Below, piece after piece: positions 26,803 through 34,621 of a stretch of DNA of 36,625 nucleotides; the first letter of the stretch is position 1; every line of letters starts with the position of its first letter. The DNA is taken from NCBI GenBank assembly GCA_011772865.1, contig WVYQ01000006.1, positions 1 to 36,625 on the forward strand, written 5' to 3'. The DNA comes from Woeseiaceae bacterium (GTDB taxonomy: Bacteria; Pseudomonadota; Gammaproteobacteria; Steroidobacterales; Woeseiaceae). Both the position numbers and the translations under genes were made by a program. The notes beneath the pieces were generated by a model. That model ran no database searches, was not told the origin of the DNA, and worked only from the letters and a program-made list of their open reading frames with translations.

Positions 26803-27209
26803 GCGATTACAGGAAACCGCTGCCACAGATCCAGCCGTTTTCCGAGGCCTTCTGGGAGGGCACGCGCAACAACAAGCTGCTGGTGCAGACCTGTAGCGAC
26901 TGCGATGCGCGGATCTTCTTCCCGCGGCGGCAGTGCCCCGAGTGCTGGTCGACGAACCTGGGCTGGACCGAGGCGAGCGGCAAAGCCGAGATCTATGCTT
27001 TTTCGGTCACCTACGAGGGCGTCGAAGCCGTATTCCGCGAGGACCTGCCGATTGTCCTGGCCTGGGTCGACCTGCCTGAAGGGATCCGCATGCAGACCAA
27101 CATCATCGAGTGCGATCCCGACGCAATCGAGATCGGCCAGCAGGTCGAGGTCGTGTTCAGGAAAGTCACCGACGAGATCACGCTGCCTTACTTCCGGCCG
27201 GTGCAATGA
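26799..27209 (+). CDS. DUF35 OB-fold protein with rubredoxin-like zinc ribbon
   Basis: A 136-residue protein with an N-terminal helix (PFSEAFWEGTRNNKL), a zinc ribbon with Cys32, Cys35, Cys46 and Cys49 (TCSDCDARIFFPRRQCPEC) and an OB-fold (GKAEIYAFSVTYEG onward). DUF35 proteins bind CoA thioesters and form obligate complexes with thiolase-like partners. The ATGA overlap with the thiolase-like gene and again with the next gene fits a stoichiometric complex. An in-frame start further upstream (26721) would lie wholly within the thiolase gene and is rejected. Confidence 0.9.
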   Translation: MSDYRKPLPQIQPFSEAFWEGTRNNKLLVQTCSDCDARIFFPRRQCPECWSTNLGWTEASGKAEIYAFSVTYEGVEAVFREDLPIVLAWVDLPEGIRMQTNIIECDPDAIEIGQQVEVVFRKVTDEITLPYFRPVQ

Positions 27210-27763
27210 GCCAGCCGGCCTGGGGCAAGTACGGCACCTGGGAGGAGGCCGAAAGCTATCTCGGCAAGGTCATTGGCGAAGACGTGGGTGTTGACGCAAT
27301 TGAGCTCGGCTCGATTCGGCGCTGGCTCGAGCCCAAGGAATTCGACTGTGCCCTGCACACGAGCAGGGAAGCCGCGCAGGCCGCCGGTTACCGCGATGTC
27401 GTAGCGCCCAGCACGATGGTGTTTTCATATGGCCTGCCGGCCTACTGGTCGCCCGGGGATGCGCCCGCGAAGATGGGCGATGAACCGAGGCAGATCCCGA
27501 TCCCGGTCATTTTCGATGTACCGGCGCCCTGCACGCTGAGCTTTGCCTCAAACATCGACATGGAGTTTTTCGCCCCGATGTGTGTTGGCGATGTTATTAG
27601 CCGAACGAGCCGGCTCGCGAGCATCGAACACAAGGAACTGCGAGTCGGCAAAGGGGCCTTCATGACCCAGGAAGACACTTACACGAACCAGGACGGCGAC
27701 ACGGTGGCTGTCGTCCTGCTGACGATCTTTCGCTTCGTTCCCCCCGAGCGAGAGCAAGGCTGA
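27206..27763 (+). CDS. MaoC-like hotdog protein (FAS1-type dehydratase N-terminal domain)
   Basis: A 185-residue hotdog-fold protein of the N-terminal MaoC / FAS1_DH type: SIRRWLEPKEFDCALHTSREAAQAAGYRDVVAPSTM resembles the substrate-binding half of two-domain R-specific enoyl-CoA hydratases, with His51 and the APST loop. Such proteins pair with a second MaoC protein to give one active site, as in ChsH1-ChsH2. Start and stop are tightly linked: ATG overlaps the DUF35 stop, and the next MaoC gene begins 2 bases after its stop. Confidence 0.8.
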   Translation: MSQPAWGKYGTWEEAESYLGKVIGEDVGVDAIELGSIRRWLEPKEFDCALHTSREAAQAAGYRDVVAPSTMVFSYGLPAYWSPGDAPAKMGDEPRQIPIPVIFDVPAPCTLSFASNIDMEFFAPMCVGDVISRTSRLASIEHKELRVGKGAFMTQEDTYTNQDGDTVAVVLLTIFRFVPPEREQG

Positions 27764-27765
27764 CG

Positions 27766-28191
27766 ATGGACATGGACGTTCATCGCGGCATGGATTCCAT
27801 CGCGGTCGGCGATGAGATCGGGCCGATATCGATTCCAATAACGTTGCAGCGACTCGTCATGGAAGCCGGCGCCAACCGGGATTTTTCGCTGATTCATCAC
27901 GATGCCGATGTTGCCCGGGCAACCGGTGCACCGGACGCGTATATGAACACGTTTTTCATTGCCGGGATGTTCGAACGCCTGCTGCGCGAGTGGATGGGTT
28001 ACCGCGGTGTCATCAATAGCATTACGAATCTGCGCATGAAGGTGTTCAACACGGTCGGCGATACCGTGACGTTTTCTGGCACGGTCAGCGCGCTCGATAA
28101 TGACTCCCGTACAGTTGTCATCGAAATGCGAAGCGCAACCGGAAACGGTGAGACCGTCACGGCGGAGGCGACAATTACGCTTCCTGCGTAG
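27766..28191 (+). CDS. MaoC-like enoyl-CoA hydratase subunit
   Basis: A 141-residue hotdog protein. The hydratase-2 motif is recognisable as AGANRDFSLIHHDADVARATG with the catalytic dyad Asp39 and His44. It probably forms a heteromer with the preceding MaoC-like protein and hydrates the 2-enoyl-CoA made by the upstream dehydrogenase, giving the 3-hydroxyacyl-CoA that the thiolase-fold/DUF35 pair would cleave (inference). It is the last gene of the eight-gene run. Its end overlaps the convergent molybdoenzyme gene by 17 bases, and no terminator is visible there. Confidence 0.85.
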   Translation: MDMDVHRGMDSIAVGDEIGPISIPITLQRLVMEAGANRDFSLIHHDADVARATGAPDAYMNTFFIAGMFERLLREWMGYRGVINSITNLRMKVFNTVGDTVTFSGTVSALDNDSRTVVIEMRSATGNGETVTAEATITLPA

Positions 28192-30475
28192 CCGGCTGGG
28201 AAAACACCGTGATATCCGGCAGGTGACCGGTGAACTTCTCGATGTCGATGAGGCAGCTGTGCGCGCTCGGTCCCTGGGCGAGCTTCGATGTGCCGGCATC
28301 GCGCGTCAGGACGTTGGGGTTGCCATGGATTTCGAGTGACTCGCCATCCGGATCGAACCAGGCGCCGGTGGGTAGCTCCACGACACCCGGTCGAATGCAT
28401 TCGGTGAGAACCGCCGCCGCGAGGCAGGCGCCCCGATCGTTGAACAGCCGAACGATATCGCCTTCCGATATCTTCCTTACCGCCGCATCTTCGGGATTGA
28501 TGCGGACGATCTCCCGTCCGCTGACTTTCGCGTCCCGGCTGGTCCTGCCGTTATCCAGCTGGCTGTGAAGCCGCGTTTTCGGCTGGTTGGAAACCAGGTG
28601 CAGTGGGAATCGCTGTGCCCGTTCGCTGCCAAGCCATTCCTGCTTGTCGAACCACATCGGGTGGCCGCGGCAGTCGTCGTAGTCGAATGCGGCGATCGTT
28701 TCGGAGAAAAGTTCGATCTTGCCGCTCGGCGTTCGCAGCGGGTTCTTCTCAGGGTCATCGCGAAACTTCTCGAGCGCGAAACGCTGTTCATCGAGCTGCT
28801 CGCGCATATCGATCTGTTCGCCGTCCCAAAACTCCGCGAACTCGGGTAGTTCCACGCCGGCCGAATCGGCACGCTGCCGGGTTTGCTCGTAAAGGTGTTC
28901 AACCCACTGCATTTCGTTTTTGCTCTCAGTGAACTCGTCGCCCTTGTCGAAGCGTTCCGCAAGCGCCGAGAAGATCTCGAAATCCGAGCGTGCATTGCCG
29001 AACGGCTTAACCGCCTGGCGCATCGGCGTTATGTAGGTGTCGTTGGAGCCTGCTGCAAAATCGTTGCGCTCGAGCGCCGTCGAGCACGGCAGGACGATGT
29101 CCGCATGCCGTGCAGTCGCGGTCCACCATGGCTCACTGACGATAATCGTGCCCGGTTTCGACCAGGCTTTGCGCAGCCTGTTCAGATCCTGGTGATGATG
29201 ATAGGGGTTGCCACCGGCCCAGAGGATGACGTCGATATCGGGATAGGTCAGCCGTTTGCCGTTGTAATCGTAGGCGCCGCCCGGGTTCTCGAGCATTTCC
29301 GCAATGCGCGATACCGGTATGTAGCGGTTGACCGGCGGCTTCCCCTGGTCCATGGCGGCGATATGGAAGTTCGGCTGCCGACGGCCGGCGAAGCCGATGT
29401 TGTGCACCGAACCATAGCCATACGCCACGCCGCCGCCGGGCAGGCCGAACTGGCCGAGCATGGCTGCAAGCAGCGTAATCATCCAGTAGCTCTGTTCGCC
29501 GTGTTCGGCGCGCTGCAGCGACCAGCTGATGCCGAGCAATGTCCGGCCGGACGCCATGCGCCTGGCCAGGACACGGATATCTTCGGCCGGGATGTCGGCC
29601 AGCGCCGACGCCCACTCGGCATCTTTCGGCTGGCCATCACTCTCGCCCGTCAGGTAGGGCAAGAAGCGCTCGAAGCCGACGCAGTAGGTCGCGAGGAAAG
29701 CAGCGTCGTGAAGATTTTCGGAGTGAATCGTATGCGCGAGCCCGAGCATGAGCGCCACATCGGAATTCGGCCGGCATGGCCACCAGTCGGCGCCGACAAA
29801 GTCGGCCATGTCGTCCTTGAGCGGCGACACGTTGACGAAGTGAGTATCGGTATTTGCGAGCGCGCGCAGCTGATCTTCAGCCGTATGCGCGCCGAGCCCA
29901 CCGTCCATGACCTGGGTGTTCTTCATCGCAATACCGCCAAAGCACACGACGAGGTCCGTATGGGCGGCAATGTCCTCTACTGTCGGCGCCTGGCGCATCA
30001 GGCTGAAAAACGGCATGCCGAGAATGTGCGGCACGATGATCTCGGCCGCGCCGGCGGAGTATGAGGTGCGGGAATGAACGTAACCGCCGACCAGGTTGAG
30101 GAAGCGCTTCAACTGGCCCTGCGCGTGGTGAAAGCGGCCGGCGCTGGCCCAGCCATACGAGCCGGCATAGATCGACTCGTTGCCGCCGGTCTCGATGGCG
30201 TGCCTCAGTGCGTCGGCAGCCAGGTCGAGTGCCGTGTCCCAGTCAACCGGCACGAACGGCTCTCTGCCGCGCAACGCGCCGTCGGACGCCCATCGTTCTG
30301 CGAGATAGCCCTGTCGCACCATCGGCTGCGGCACGCGGCAGTCCGGATCCTGGGAGTCAAGCAGCGACTGGCCAATGGACGTGGGGTTCTTGTCGGCCGC
30401 GTAATTGTGAATGGCCTTGAGTTGGCCATCGTCAGTCTCGACCAGGTAATTACCCCAGTGCGTCGATGTCGGGAT
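28175..30475 (-). CDS. Molybdopterin oxidoreductase, DMSO reductase family (BisC/TorZ-like); non-ATG start
   Basis: A bis-MGD molybdoenzyme of about 766 residues. The N-terminal TSTHWGNY, MPF.SLMRQAPTVED region, DLVVCFGGIAMKNTQV, GISWSLQRAEHGEQSYW and VSEPWWTATARHADIVLP are typical of the biotin/methionine-sulfoxide/TMAO reductase branch; the Mo ligand is probably the serine of YSAGA (about residue 140). There is no Tat signal and no Cys cluster, so it should be cytoplasmic. The first canonical start (GTG 30334) would remove 47 residues that clearly match the family, including TSTHWG. The frame is open upstream but has no ATG, GTG or TTG there. An ATC at 30475, 8 bases after the upstream dehydrogenase stop and 7 bases after TAGG, is the best-placed candidate. 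It is the last gene of the TetR-led leftward operon; substrate unknown. Confidence 0.85.
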   Translation of the reverse strand: MPTSTHWGNYLVETDDGQLKAIHNYAADKNPTSIGQSLLDSQDPDCRVPQPMVRQGYLAERWASDGALRGREPFVPVDWDTALDLAADALRHAIETGGNESIYAGSYGWASAGRFHHAQGQLKRFLNLVGGYVHSRTSYSAGAAEIIVPHILGMPFFSLMRQAPTVEDIAAHTDLVVCFGGIAMKNTQVMDGGLGAHTAEDQLRALANTDTHFVNVSPLKDDMADFVGADWWPCRPNSDVALMLGLAHTIHSENLHDAAFLATYCVGFERFLPYLTGESDGQPKDAEWASALADIPAEDIRVLARRMASGRTLLGISWSLQRAEHGEQSYWMITLLAAMLGQFGLPGGGVAYGYGSVHNIGFAGRRQPNFHIAAMDQGKPPVNRYIPVSRIAEMLENPGGAYDYNGKRLTYPDIDVILWAGGNPYHHHQDLNRLRKAWSKPGTIIVSEPWWTATARHADIVLPCSTALERNDFAAGSNDTYITPMRQAVKPFGNARSDFEIFSALAERFDKGDEFTESKNEMQWVEHLYEQTRQRADSAGVELPEFAEFWDGEQIDMREQLDEQRFALEKFRDDPEKNPLRTPSGKIELFSETIAAFDYDDCRGHPMWFDKQEWLGSERAQRFPLHLVSNQPKTRLHSQLDNGRTSRDAKVSGREIVRINPEDAAVRKISEGDIVRLFNDRGACLAAAVLTECIRPGVVELPTGAWFDPDGESLEIHGNPNVLTRDAGTSKLAQGPSAHSCLIDIEKFTGHLPDITVFSQPATQEA

Positions 30476-30483
30476 GACCTTGC

Positions 30484-31665
30484 CTATTTGAGCAGTTCCT
30501 CGGCGATGATGACCTGGCGGATCTGGTTGGTGCCGGCGCCGATCTCCATGAGCTTGCCGATGCGGTACAGCTGGTTGATCTCGCTCTCGAGGATGTAGCC
30601 GGTGCCGCCATGCACCTGTACGCCATTGTCCACGACTCGCATCAGCGCGCGCCCGGCATGCAGCATGGCCGCCGAACTTCGCATGTGGATCTCTCCACGG
30701 CCGCCGCCGCCAATCTCGAGATCATGGACCTCTTTCGCAAGCTGGTAGCTCAGTGCGCGCATCGACTGGATATCGGTGTACATGTCGGCCAGCAGGCCCT
30801 GCACGAGCTGAAACTCGGCGATGGCCTTGCCGAACTGCTTGCGTTGCTGGGCGTACTCGACCGAGATGTCGAGAGCCCGCTGCGCCACGCCGATCATGTG
30901 AAAGCACATCATGACCCGTTCCATGTTCAGGCCGCTCATGAGCACGCCGACACCGCCGTTCTCGGGTCCGACGAGGCGGTCGGCCGGGACCCGGCAGTCA
31001 TCGAACACGAGTTCCGCCGTCGGGATGCCACGCCAGCCCATCTTGGGCAGTTTCTGCGCGACCTTGAAGCCCTCCGTCGCCGTATCGAACGCGAACGCGC
31101 TGACGCCACGCGGGCCTTTGTCGGGATCGGTTTTCGCGTACAGCAGGATGACCTGTGCAACCGGCCCCATCGTGATGAACATCTTGCGGCCATTGATGAC
31201 GTAGTGATCGCCAACGCGCAGCGCGGTTGTCGCCATCGAGCCGAGGGCATCGGAGCCCGCGCCGGGCTCGGTCATGCCGAGCGCGCCGATGATGCTGCCA
31301 TCACAGAATCCGGGCAGCAGCTCTTTTTTCAGTTCGTCGCTCGCATTGCGCACGATGTTGTGGGCGCAGATGCTGTCGGTGCCCAGCCAGCCGGCACCGA
31401 ATGTCGGGTTCCAGTACGACATCGCCTCGGCGATAAAGCATTGCTCGAGAAACCCCAGGCCCTGGCCGCCGTAATCTTCGGGTATCGACGTGCCCAGCAG
31501 GCCAACCTCGTGCAGGCCACGAAACTGCTCTTCGGGGAACCAGTCCTCGCGGTCCATGCGCTCGCACAGCGGGTACAACTCGTCCCGCGCGTAGCGGTAG
31601 ACCATGTCATAGACTTGCTGCTGCTCTTCGCTGAAACCGTATTTTTGCAGATCGGGCTGGGTCAT
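30484..31665 (-). CDS. Acyl-CoA dehydrogenase, isovaleryl-CoA dehydrogenase-like
   Basis: A 393-residue FAD-dependent dehydrogenase. ALGMTEPGAGSDALGSM (128-144), INGRKMFITMGPVAQ and VQVHGGTGYILESEINQLYR are typical. The MCAD-type glutamate position reads MEIGAGTNQ, as in isovaleryl-CoA dehydrogenase (Ala in EIGAG). The likely base is Glu249 in SGLNMERVMM, matching the helix-G glutamate of isovaleryl-CoA dehydrogenase. A branched or bulky acyl-CoA substrate is inferred. It lies 41 bases after the thioesterase and 8 bases before the probable start of the molybdoenzyme. Confidence 0.92.
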   Translation of the reverse strand: MTQPDLQKYGFSEEQQQVYDMVYRYARDELYPLCERMDREDWFPEEQFRGLHEVGLLGTSIPEDYGGQGLGFLEQCFIAEAMSYWNPTFGAGWLGTDSICAHNIVRNASDELKKELLPGFCDGSIIGALGMTEPGAGSDALGSMATTALRVGDHYVINGRKMFITMGPVAQVILLYAKTDPDKGPRGVSAFAFDTATEGFKVAQKLPKMGWRGIPTAELVFDDCRVPADRLVGPENGGVGVLMSGLNMERVMMCFHMIGVAQRALDISVEYAQQRKQFGKAIAEFQLVQGLLADMYTDIQSMRALSYQLAKEVHDLEIGGGGRGEIHMRSSAAMLHAGRALMRVVDNGVQVHGGTGYILESEINQLYRIGKLMEIGAGTNQIRQVIIAEELLK

Positions 31666-31706
31666 GCTGTCATTGTCGATTCTGCTGGCCGGATTAGCCA
31701 GTCAAA

Positions 31707-32126
31707 TCAGGCAGATAATCGTTCCAGCACATCGCGCAGCCGGGACGGGATCGAGGTCACGCACTTCTTTTCGGTCGATATGCAGACCTGGGTCAGCCGA
31801 CCTGTGAAGGCCGTCTCGCCCTTATCATTGAGCGCGGTGATCAGGATCGTGTACGCGTGCCTGCGGACCTCGGCGACGCTGGCGTACAGCTTGATCGTGT
31901 CGTCCCAGGTCAGTGGCTTCAGGAAGTCGACATCGAGATTCCGGGCAGGCAGTGACATCGACTGGCTGAAAATGTAACGCTCGAACGGTTGTTCGAGTAT
32001 GTGGGTCAGGAACAGCAGGGCGCTCTCGACGACGTACTCACAGATGCGCGGCGTGTACAGGATACCGGCCGGATCGCACTCGCCGAACAGTATCGTCCGT
32101 TCGTGAACGAAGTGCTGCTCGCTCAT
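31707..32126 (-). CDS. Hotdog acyl-CoA thioesterase (4-hydroxybenzoyl-CoA thioesterase type)
   Basis: A 139-residue single-hotdog protein. The 4HBT signature FGECDPAGILYTPRICEYV is present with catalytic Asp18 and the following helix; the second half has the usual strands (NLDVDFLKPLTWDDTIKL). It would hydrolyse a cytosolic acyl- or aryl-CoA, perhaps to release dead-end CoA esters from the neighbouring oxygenase pathway, as PaaI does in phenylacetate degradation (inference from context). Its ATG overlaps the stop of the MaoC gene by four bases (ATGA). Confidence 0.88.
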   Translation of the reverse strand: MSEQHFVHERTILFGECDPAGILYTPRICEYVVESALLFLTHILEQPFERYIFSQSMSLPARNLDVDFLKPLTWDDTIKLYASVAEVRRHAYTILITALNDKGETAFTGRLTQVCISTEKKCVTSIPSRLRDVLERLSA

Positions 32127-32581
32127 TCCCAGTACCGGTTGATGAACGTGGCGACGGCGGCCGTCTCGCCGCTATCGGCAAATTCGAACGTGATCGCGTA
32201 GTGCACTTCGATGCCCTTGTCACGCTCGAGGACCTTGTCCACCGTGGCCGTTCCTCTGATCTTCGAGCCGACGGTGACCGGCTTGAGGATGCGGATGCCG
32301 TCGATGCCCTTGACGATCATATGCGGGATATTGATCTCCATGACCTGCCAGAACATGTAGGGAAACAGGGCAGGGAGGTACAGCCCCGGCGCGATGATGT
32401 CGCCCAGTGGAGAGTCCTGGCATTTTTCCCGGTCCCAGTGAATCCACTCGTCGTTGAACGTGCCGCGGCAGAAGTCCTGGATGCCCGCGGCCGTAATCTC
32501 GACCGGGTCCGAGTCGACGATCTGCTGTCCCTCTAGGCGACGAAAGTCGTCGTAATTGTTGATGATGATTTTTTCGCTCAT
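32123..32581 (-). CDS. MaoC-like hotdog dehydratase/hydratase
   Basis: A 152-residue MaoC-family protein: FCRGTFNDEWIHWDREKC carries the Asp/His pair (Asp44, His48) of R-specific enoyl-CoA hydratases in a slightly altered motif, followed by GDIIAPGLYLPALFP. The C-terminal strands (VTVGSKIRGTATVDKV) complete the hotdog. ATG 32581 is chosen because it overlaps the TetR stop (ATGA); an upstream in-frame start at 32671 would lie inside the TetR gene. It is probably a hydratase in the pathway controlled by this TetR protein. Confidence 0.85.
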   Translation of the reverse strand: MSEKIIINNYDDFRRLEGQQIVDSDPVEITAAGIQDFCRGTFNDEWIHWDREKCQDSPLGDIIAPGLYLPALFPYMFWQVMEINIPHMIVKGIDGIRILKPVTVGSKIRGTATVDKVLERDKGIEVHYAITFEFADSGETAAVATFINRYWE

Positions 32582-33219
32582 GGGGTGGCTCTCGACAGTC
32601 CGTGGAGTATCAGGTTGCGCGCGCTTGTTGCCAGGGCCCTGCCGCTGACGCGGTCGCCCCAGCGATGCCATTCGAGCAACAGGCCGTCAATCAGTGCAGC
32701 AAAAACAGCCGCCTGCTCATTGGCGGCGACTTCGGTCGAGAACTCACCGCTTTGCTGTCCGTCTTCGATAATGGTCGTTATCTCCGCGTGGAGCCGGTCG
32801 TAGGTCTGTCGCACCTTGTCCTCGGCAATGTTGTCGCGGTTGAGCATTTGCAGCGAGACGAGGACGTGGAGGAGGGGCAGTTCCGGACGGTCTGCGCCGA
32901 CCCGGGCAAACCAGTTGGTCAGGCGGATGATGCGATCCGTCGCGGAGGCTCCTGATGCCCTGAGTTCGTCGAAGATCGGATCGAACAGGTCCGACTCCGT
33001 GCGCTCGAGCAGGGCGTGCAACAGCGACACCTTGTCCTTGAAGTAGAAATACACGGCGCCCTTGGTGAGCCCGGCGCGCGAGGCGATGTCGTCCATGCTG
33101 GTCGCATCATAGCCCTGGGTTACGAACAACCCGAGTGCGGAATCGAGCACGGCCTTGATACTGGCCTTCCGCCTTTCCGAATTTGGAACTCGTTGTTTCT
33201 TAACGGTATTTGTTTGCAT
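32578..33219 (-). CDS. TetR/AcrR-family transcriptional regulator
   Basis: A 213-residue regulator with a basic start (MQTNTVKKQRVPNSERRKA) and a clear helix-turn-helix: VLDSALGLFVTQGYDATSMD, then DIASRAGLTKGAVYFYFKDK. The C-terminal domain resembles the TetR_C domain of BetI/AcrR-like members. ATG 33219 is preferred to an in-frame TTG at 33273, which would overlap the promoter region. It heads the leftward operon (MaoC, thioesterase, dehydrogenase, molybdoenzyme) and is divergent from the paaA-like gene, so it probably controls both directions. A CoA-thioester ligand is likely by analogy with PaaR/FadR-type TetR proteins. Confidence 0.9.
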   Translation of the reverse strand: MQTNTVKKQRVPNSERRKASIKAVLDSALGLFVTQGYDATSMDDIASRAGLTKGAVYFYFKDKVSLLHALLERTESDLFDPIFDELRASGASATDRIIRLTNWFARVGADRPELPLLHVLVSLQMLNRDNIAEDKVRQTYDRLHAEITTIIEDGQQSGEFSTEVAANEQAAVFAALIDGLLLEWHRWGDRVSGRALATSARNLILHGLSRATP

Positions 33220-33253
33220 TGCCTGAATTGACAAGGGTCTTACCCGGCCCAAC

Positions 33254-33282
33254 TTGACCGCATCATGCCACAAACATACTAT
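33254..33282 (+). promoter_or_regulatory. Candidate promoter of the Paa-like operon
   Basis: TTGACC (33254-33259) and TACTAT (33277-33282) are separated by exactly 17 bases, matching the sigma70 consensus at 5/6 and 4/6 positions. The -10 hexamer overlaps the inverted repeat at 33276-33293. It lies 65 bases before the paaA-like ATG. A weaker minus-strand pair (TTGCCT and TAGTAT) overlaps the same region and may serve the TetR gene. Confidence 0.55.
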
Positions 33283-33293
33283 CCAGTCAGTAT
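33276..33293. promoter_or_regulatory. Inverted repeat, candidate TetR operator
   Basis: ATACT-N8-AGTAT is an interrupted inverted repeat lying on the -10 element of the candidate promoter. CCAGTC inside it (33283-33288) is repeated in inverted form as GACTGG at 33308-33313. The position between the divergent genes makes it the best candidate binding site for the adjacent TetR protein. Confidence 0.4.
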
Positions 33294-33347
33294 TTAATCA
33301 GGCAAGCGACTGGTCATTGCTAACACACTGATTCGACAGGAAAACCC

Positions 33348-34298
33348 ATGAGCTCAGATGCGCAAACCACCCGGGATGATGCGGTAGAGGCCGCAATGCT
33401 GGCACGCCTCGAGGCCGGCGAGATGTTTGAAGATATCGACGAACTGTCGCCGCGCTACAAGGAAATCCTCCGGCAAACCGCCGAGATCGCCTCGATCAGC
33501 GAGGTCAGCGTGCTGACCTGGGCCTGCACGGCGTACCCGACAGCACCCGACATCGGCGCCAAGATCGCCGTCTGCGCGACGATCCTCGACGAGGTGGGTC
33601 ATGCCTATCACCAGGGCATTCTCGCCGAACAGTTCGGGGTCGATGTGCATTCGCGCGCCTTCAAGGACGACATCAAGTTCATCTGGACGTGGCCCATCAT
33701 GGAAGTGCCGATTCGCAACTACATCGAATTTGTCGTCATGCAGTCGATGCTCGACCGGGCCGGGCTGCACTGGACCAAGGACCTCGAGCTGCACTGCAGC
33801 TATGCGCCGTACCGGCGCACCCTGCGCAAGGTGAACTTCGAGGAAGGCTTCCATATGCGCCACGGCAACTTCTGGACCGAGTTCTACTGGAATCACTCGG
33901 AAGAAACACGCGCGATGGTGCAGCGGTCAATCGACTGGATCTTCCCGTTTGGCGTGATGTGGTTCGGCAAGCCCGACAATCTCAAGACCCGCCCGGAACA
34001 GCTCAAGTACAAGGTGCGCGGCTGGGGTAACGACTTCATGCGCGAGAAATGGCTGCAGTCGTCCTGCGCCTTCCTCAAAAAGCTCGGCGCCGACTTCCCG
34101 GCGGAGTTCGACGAGGAAACGAAGAAGTGGCGTATCACGATGCCATACCCGATGAAGTACGACGCCGAGAACTACGCCTGGAGCCAGGAACAGTGCACGC
34201 ACGACGAGTACTGGCAGCACTCGCGCAAAGGCGGGCCCATGCGTCCCGGCGCCTATGAGCGCCTGCGCCGCGAAGAGTGGGGCGACAAGCTGTGGTAG
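33348..34298 (+). CDS. paaA: PaaA-like diiron oxygenase subunit of a phenylacetyl-CoA-epoxidase-type complex
   Basis: A 316-residue ferritin-like protein of the phenylacetic acid catabolic family. Six plausible diiron ligands are present: Glu52 (ISEVSV), Glu82 and His85 (DEVGHAYH), Glu127 (NYIEFVV), Glu166 and His169 (FEEGFHMRHG), i.e. two ExxH motifs plus two glutamates. It is therefore predicted to be the catalytic subunit that activates O2 on a CoA-bound substrate. It differs strongly from E. coli PaaA, and no phenylacetate-CoA ligase or PaaZ is seen here, so the substrate may not be phenylacetyl-CoA. It is the first gene of the rightward operon; the next gene begins inside its last codons. 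Confidence 0.85.
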   Translation: MSSDAQTTRDDAVEAAMLARLEAGEMFEDIDELSPRYKEILRQTAEIASISEVSVLTWACTAYPTAPDIGAKIAVCATILDEVGHAYHQGILAEQFGVDVHSRAFKDDIKFIWTWPIMEVPIRNYIEFVVMQSMLDRAGLHWTKDLELHCSYAPYRRTLRKVNFEEGFHMRHGNFWTEFYWNHSEETRAMVQRSIDWIFPFGVMWFGKPDNLKTRPEQLKYKVRGWGNDFMREKWLQSSCAFLKKLGADFPAEFDEETKKWRITMPYPMKYDAENYAWSQEQCTHDEYWQHSRKGGPMRPGAYERLRREEWGDKLW

Positions 34299-34609
34299 TC
34301 GAAACCGCGAAAGTCGAGGCAGCGGTTGGCAAGGTGCTCGATCCGCACATTAACGTGCCGCTGACGGAAATGGGCATGTTGTCGAAAGTCGAGGTTGATG
34401 CCTGCGGAGATGTCGACGTGTCGCTCGTGTTTCCCTGTCTGGGCTGCCCGGCCTTCACGATGCTCAAAGAGAACGTGAAAAAGCAGGTGCAGCGGGTCGA
34501 GGGTGTCGACAACGTTCGCGTCAGGGTGGACTGGGAAGCGAGTTGGGACCGCTCGATGATGTCGGAGCGGGCCAAAGAATACGCCGCCAAGAGCGGCTAC
34601 CGAATTTAG
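34292..34609 (+). CDS. paaD: PaaD-like DUF59 (MIP18-type) protein, lacking the zinc ribbon
   Basis: A 105-residue DUF59 protein: VGKVLDPHINVPLTEMGML and the CLGCPAFTMLKENVKKQV segment match the Fe-S/diiron maturation factors of the MIP18/PaaD type. In E. coli PaaD this domain is followed in the same chain by a C-terminal zinc ribbon, which is missing here and appears as a separate gene at 34855. A role in metal-centre maturation of the oxygenase is known for PaaD-type proteins by context. The start is GTG 34292, overlapping the end of the paaA-like gene by 7 bases; no ATG lies near the N-terminus. Confidence 0.82.
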   Translation: MVVETAKVEAAVGKVLDPHINVPLTEMGMLSKVEVDACGDVDVSLVFPCLGCPAFTMLKENVKKQVQRVEGVDNVRVRVDWEASWDRSMMSERAKEYAAKSGYRI

Positions 34610-34621
34610 GAGAGTGTGAGC

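Noticed and set aside
25636..26826. 396-codon minus-strand open frame opposite the thiolase-fold gene
   Set aside because: Antisense shadow; the plus-strand gene is part of a tightly coupled operon.
28883..31977. 393- and 455-codon plus-strand open frames opposite the molybdoenzyme and the IVD-like dehydrogenase
   Set aside because: Antisense to recognisable enzymes, with the His/Arg/Val-rich composition of complement frames.
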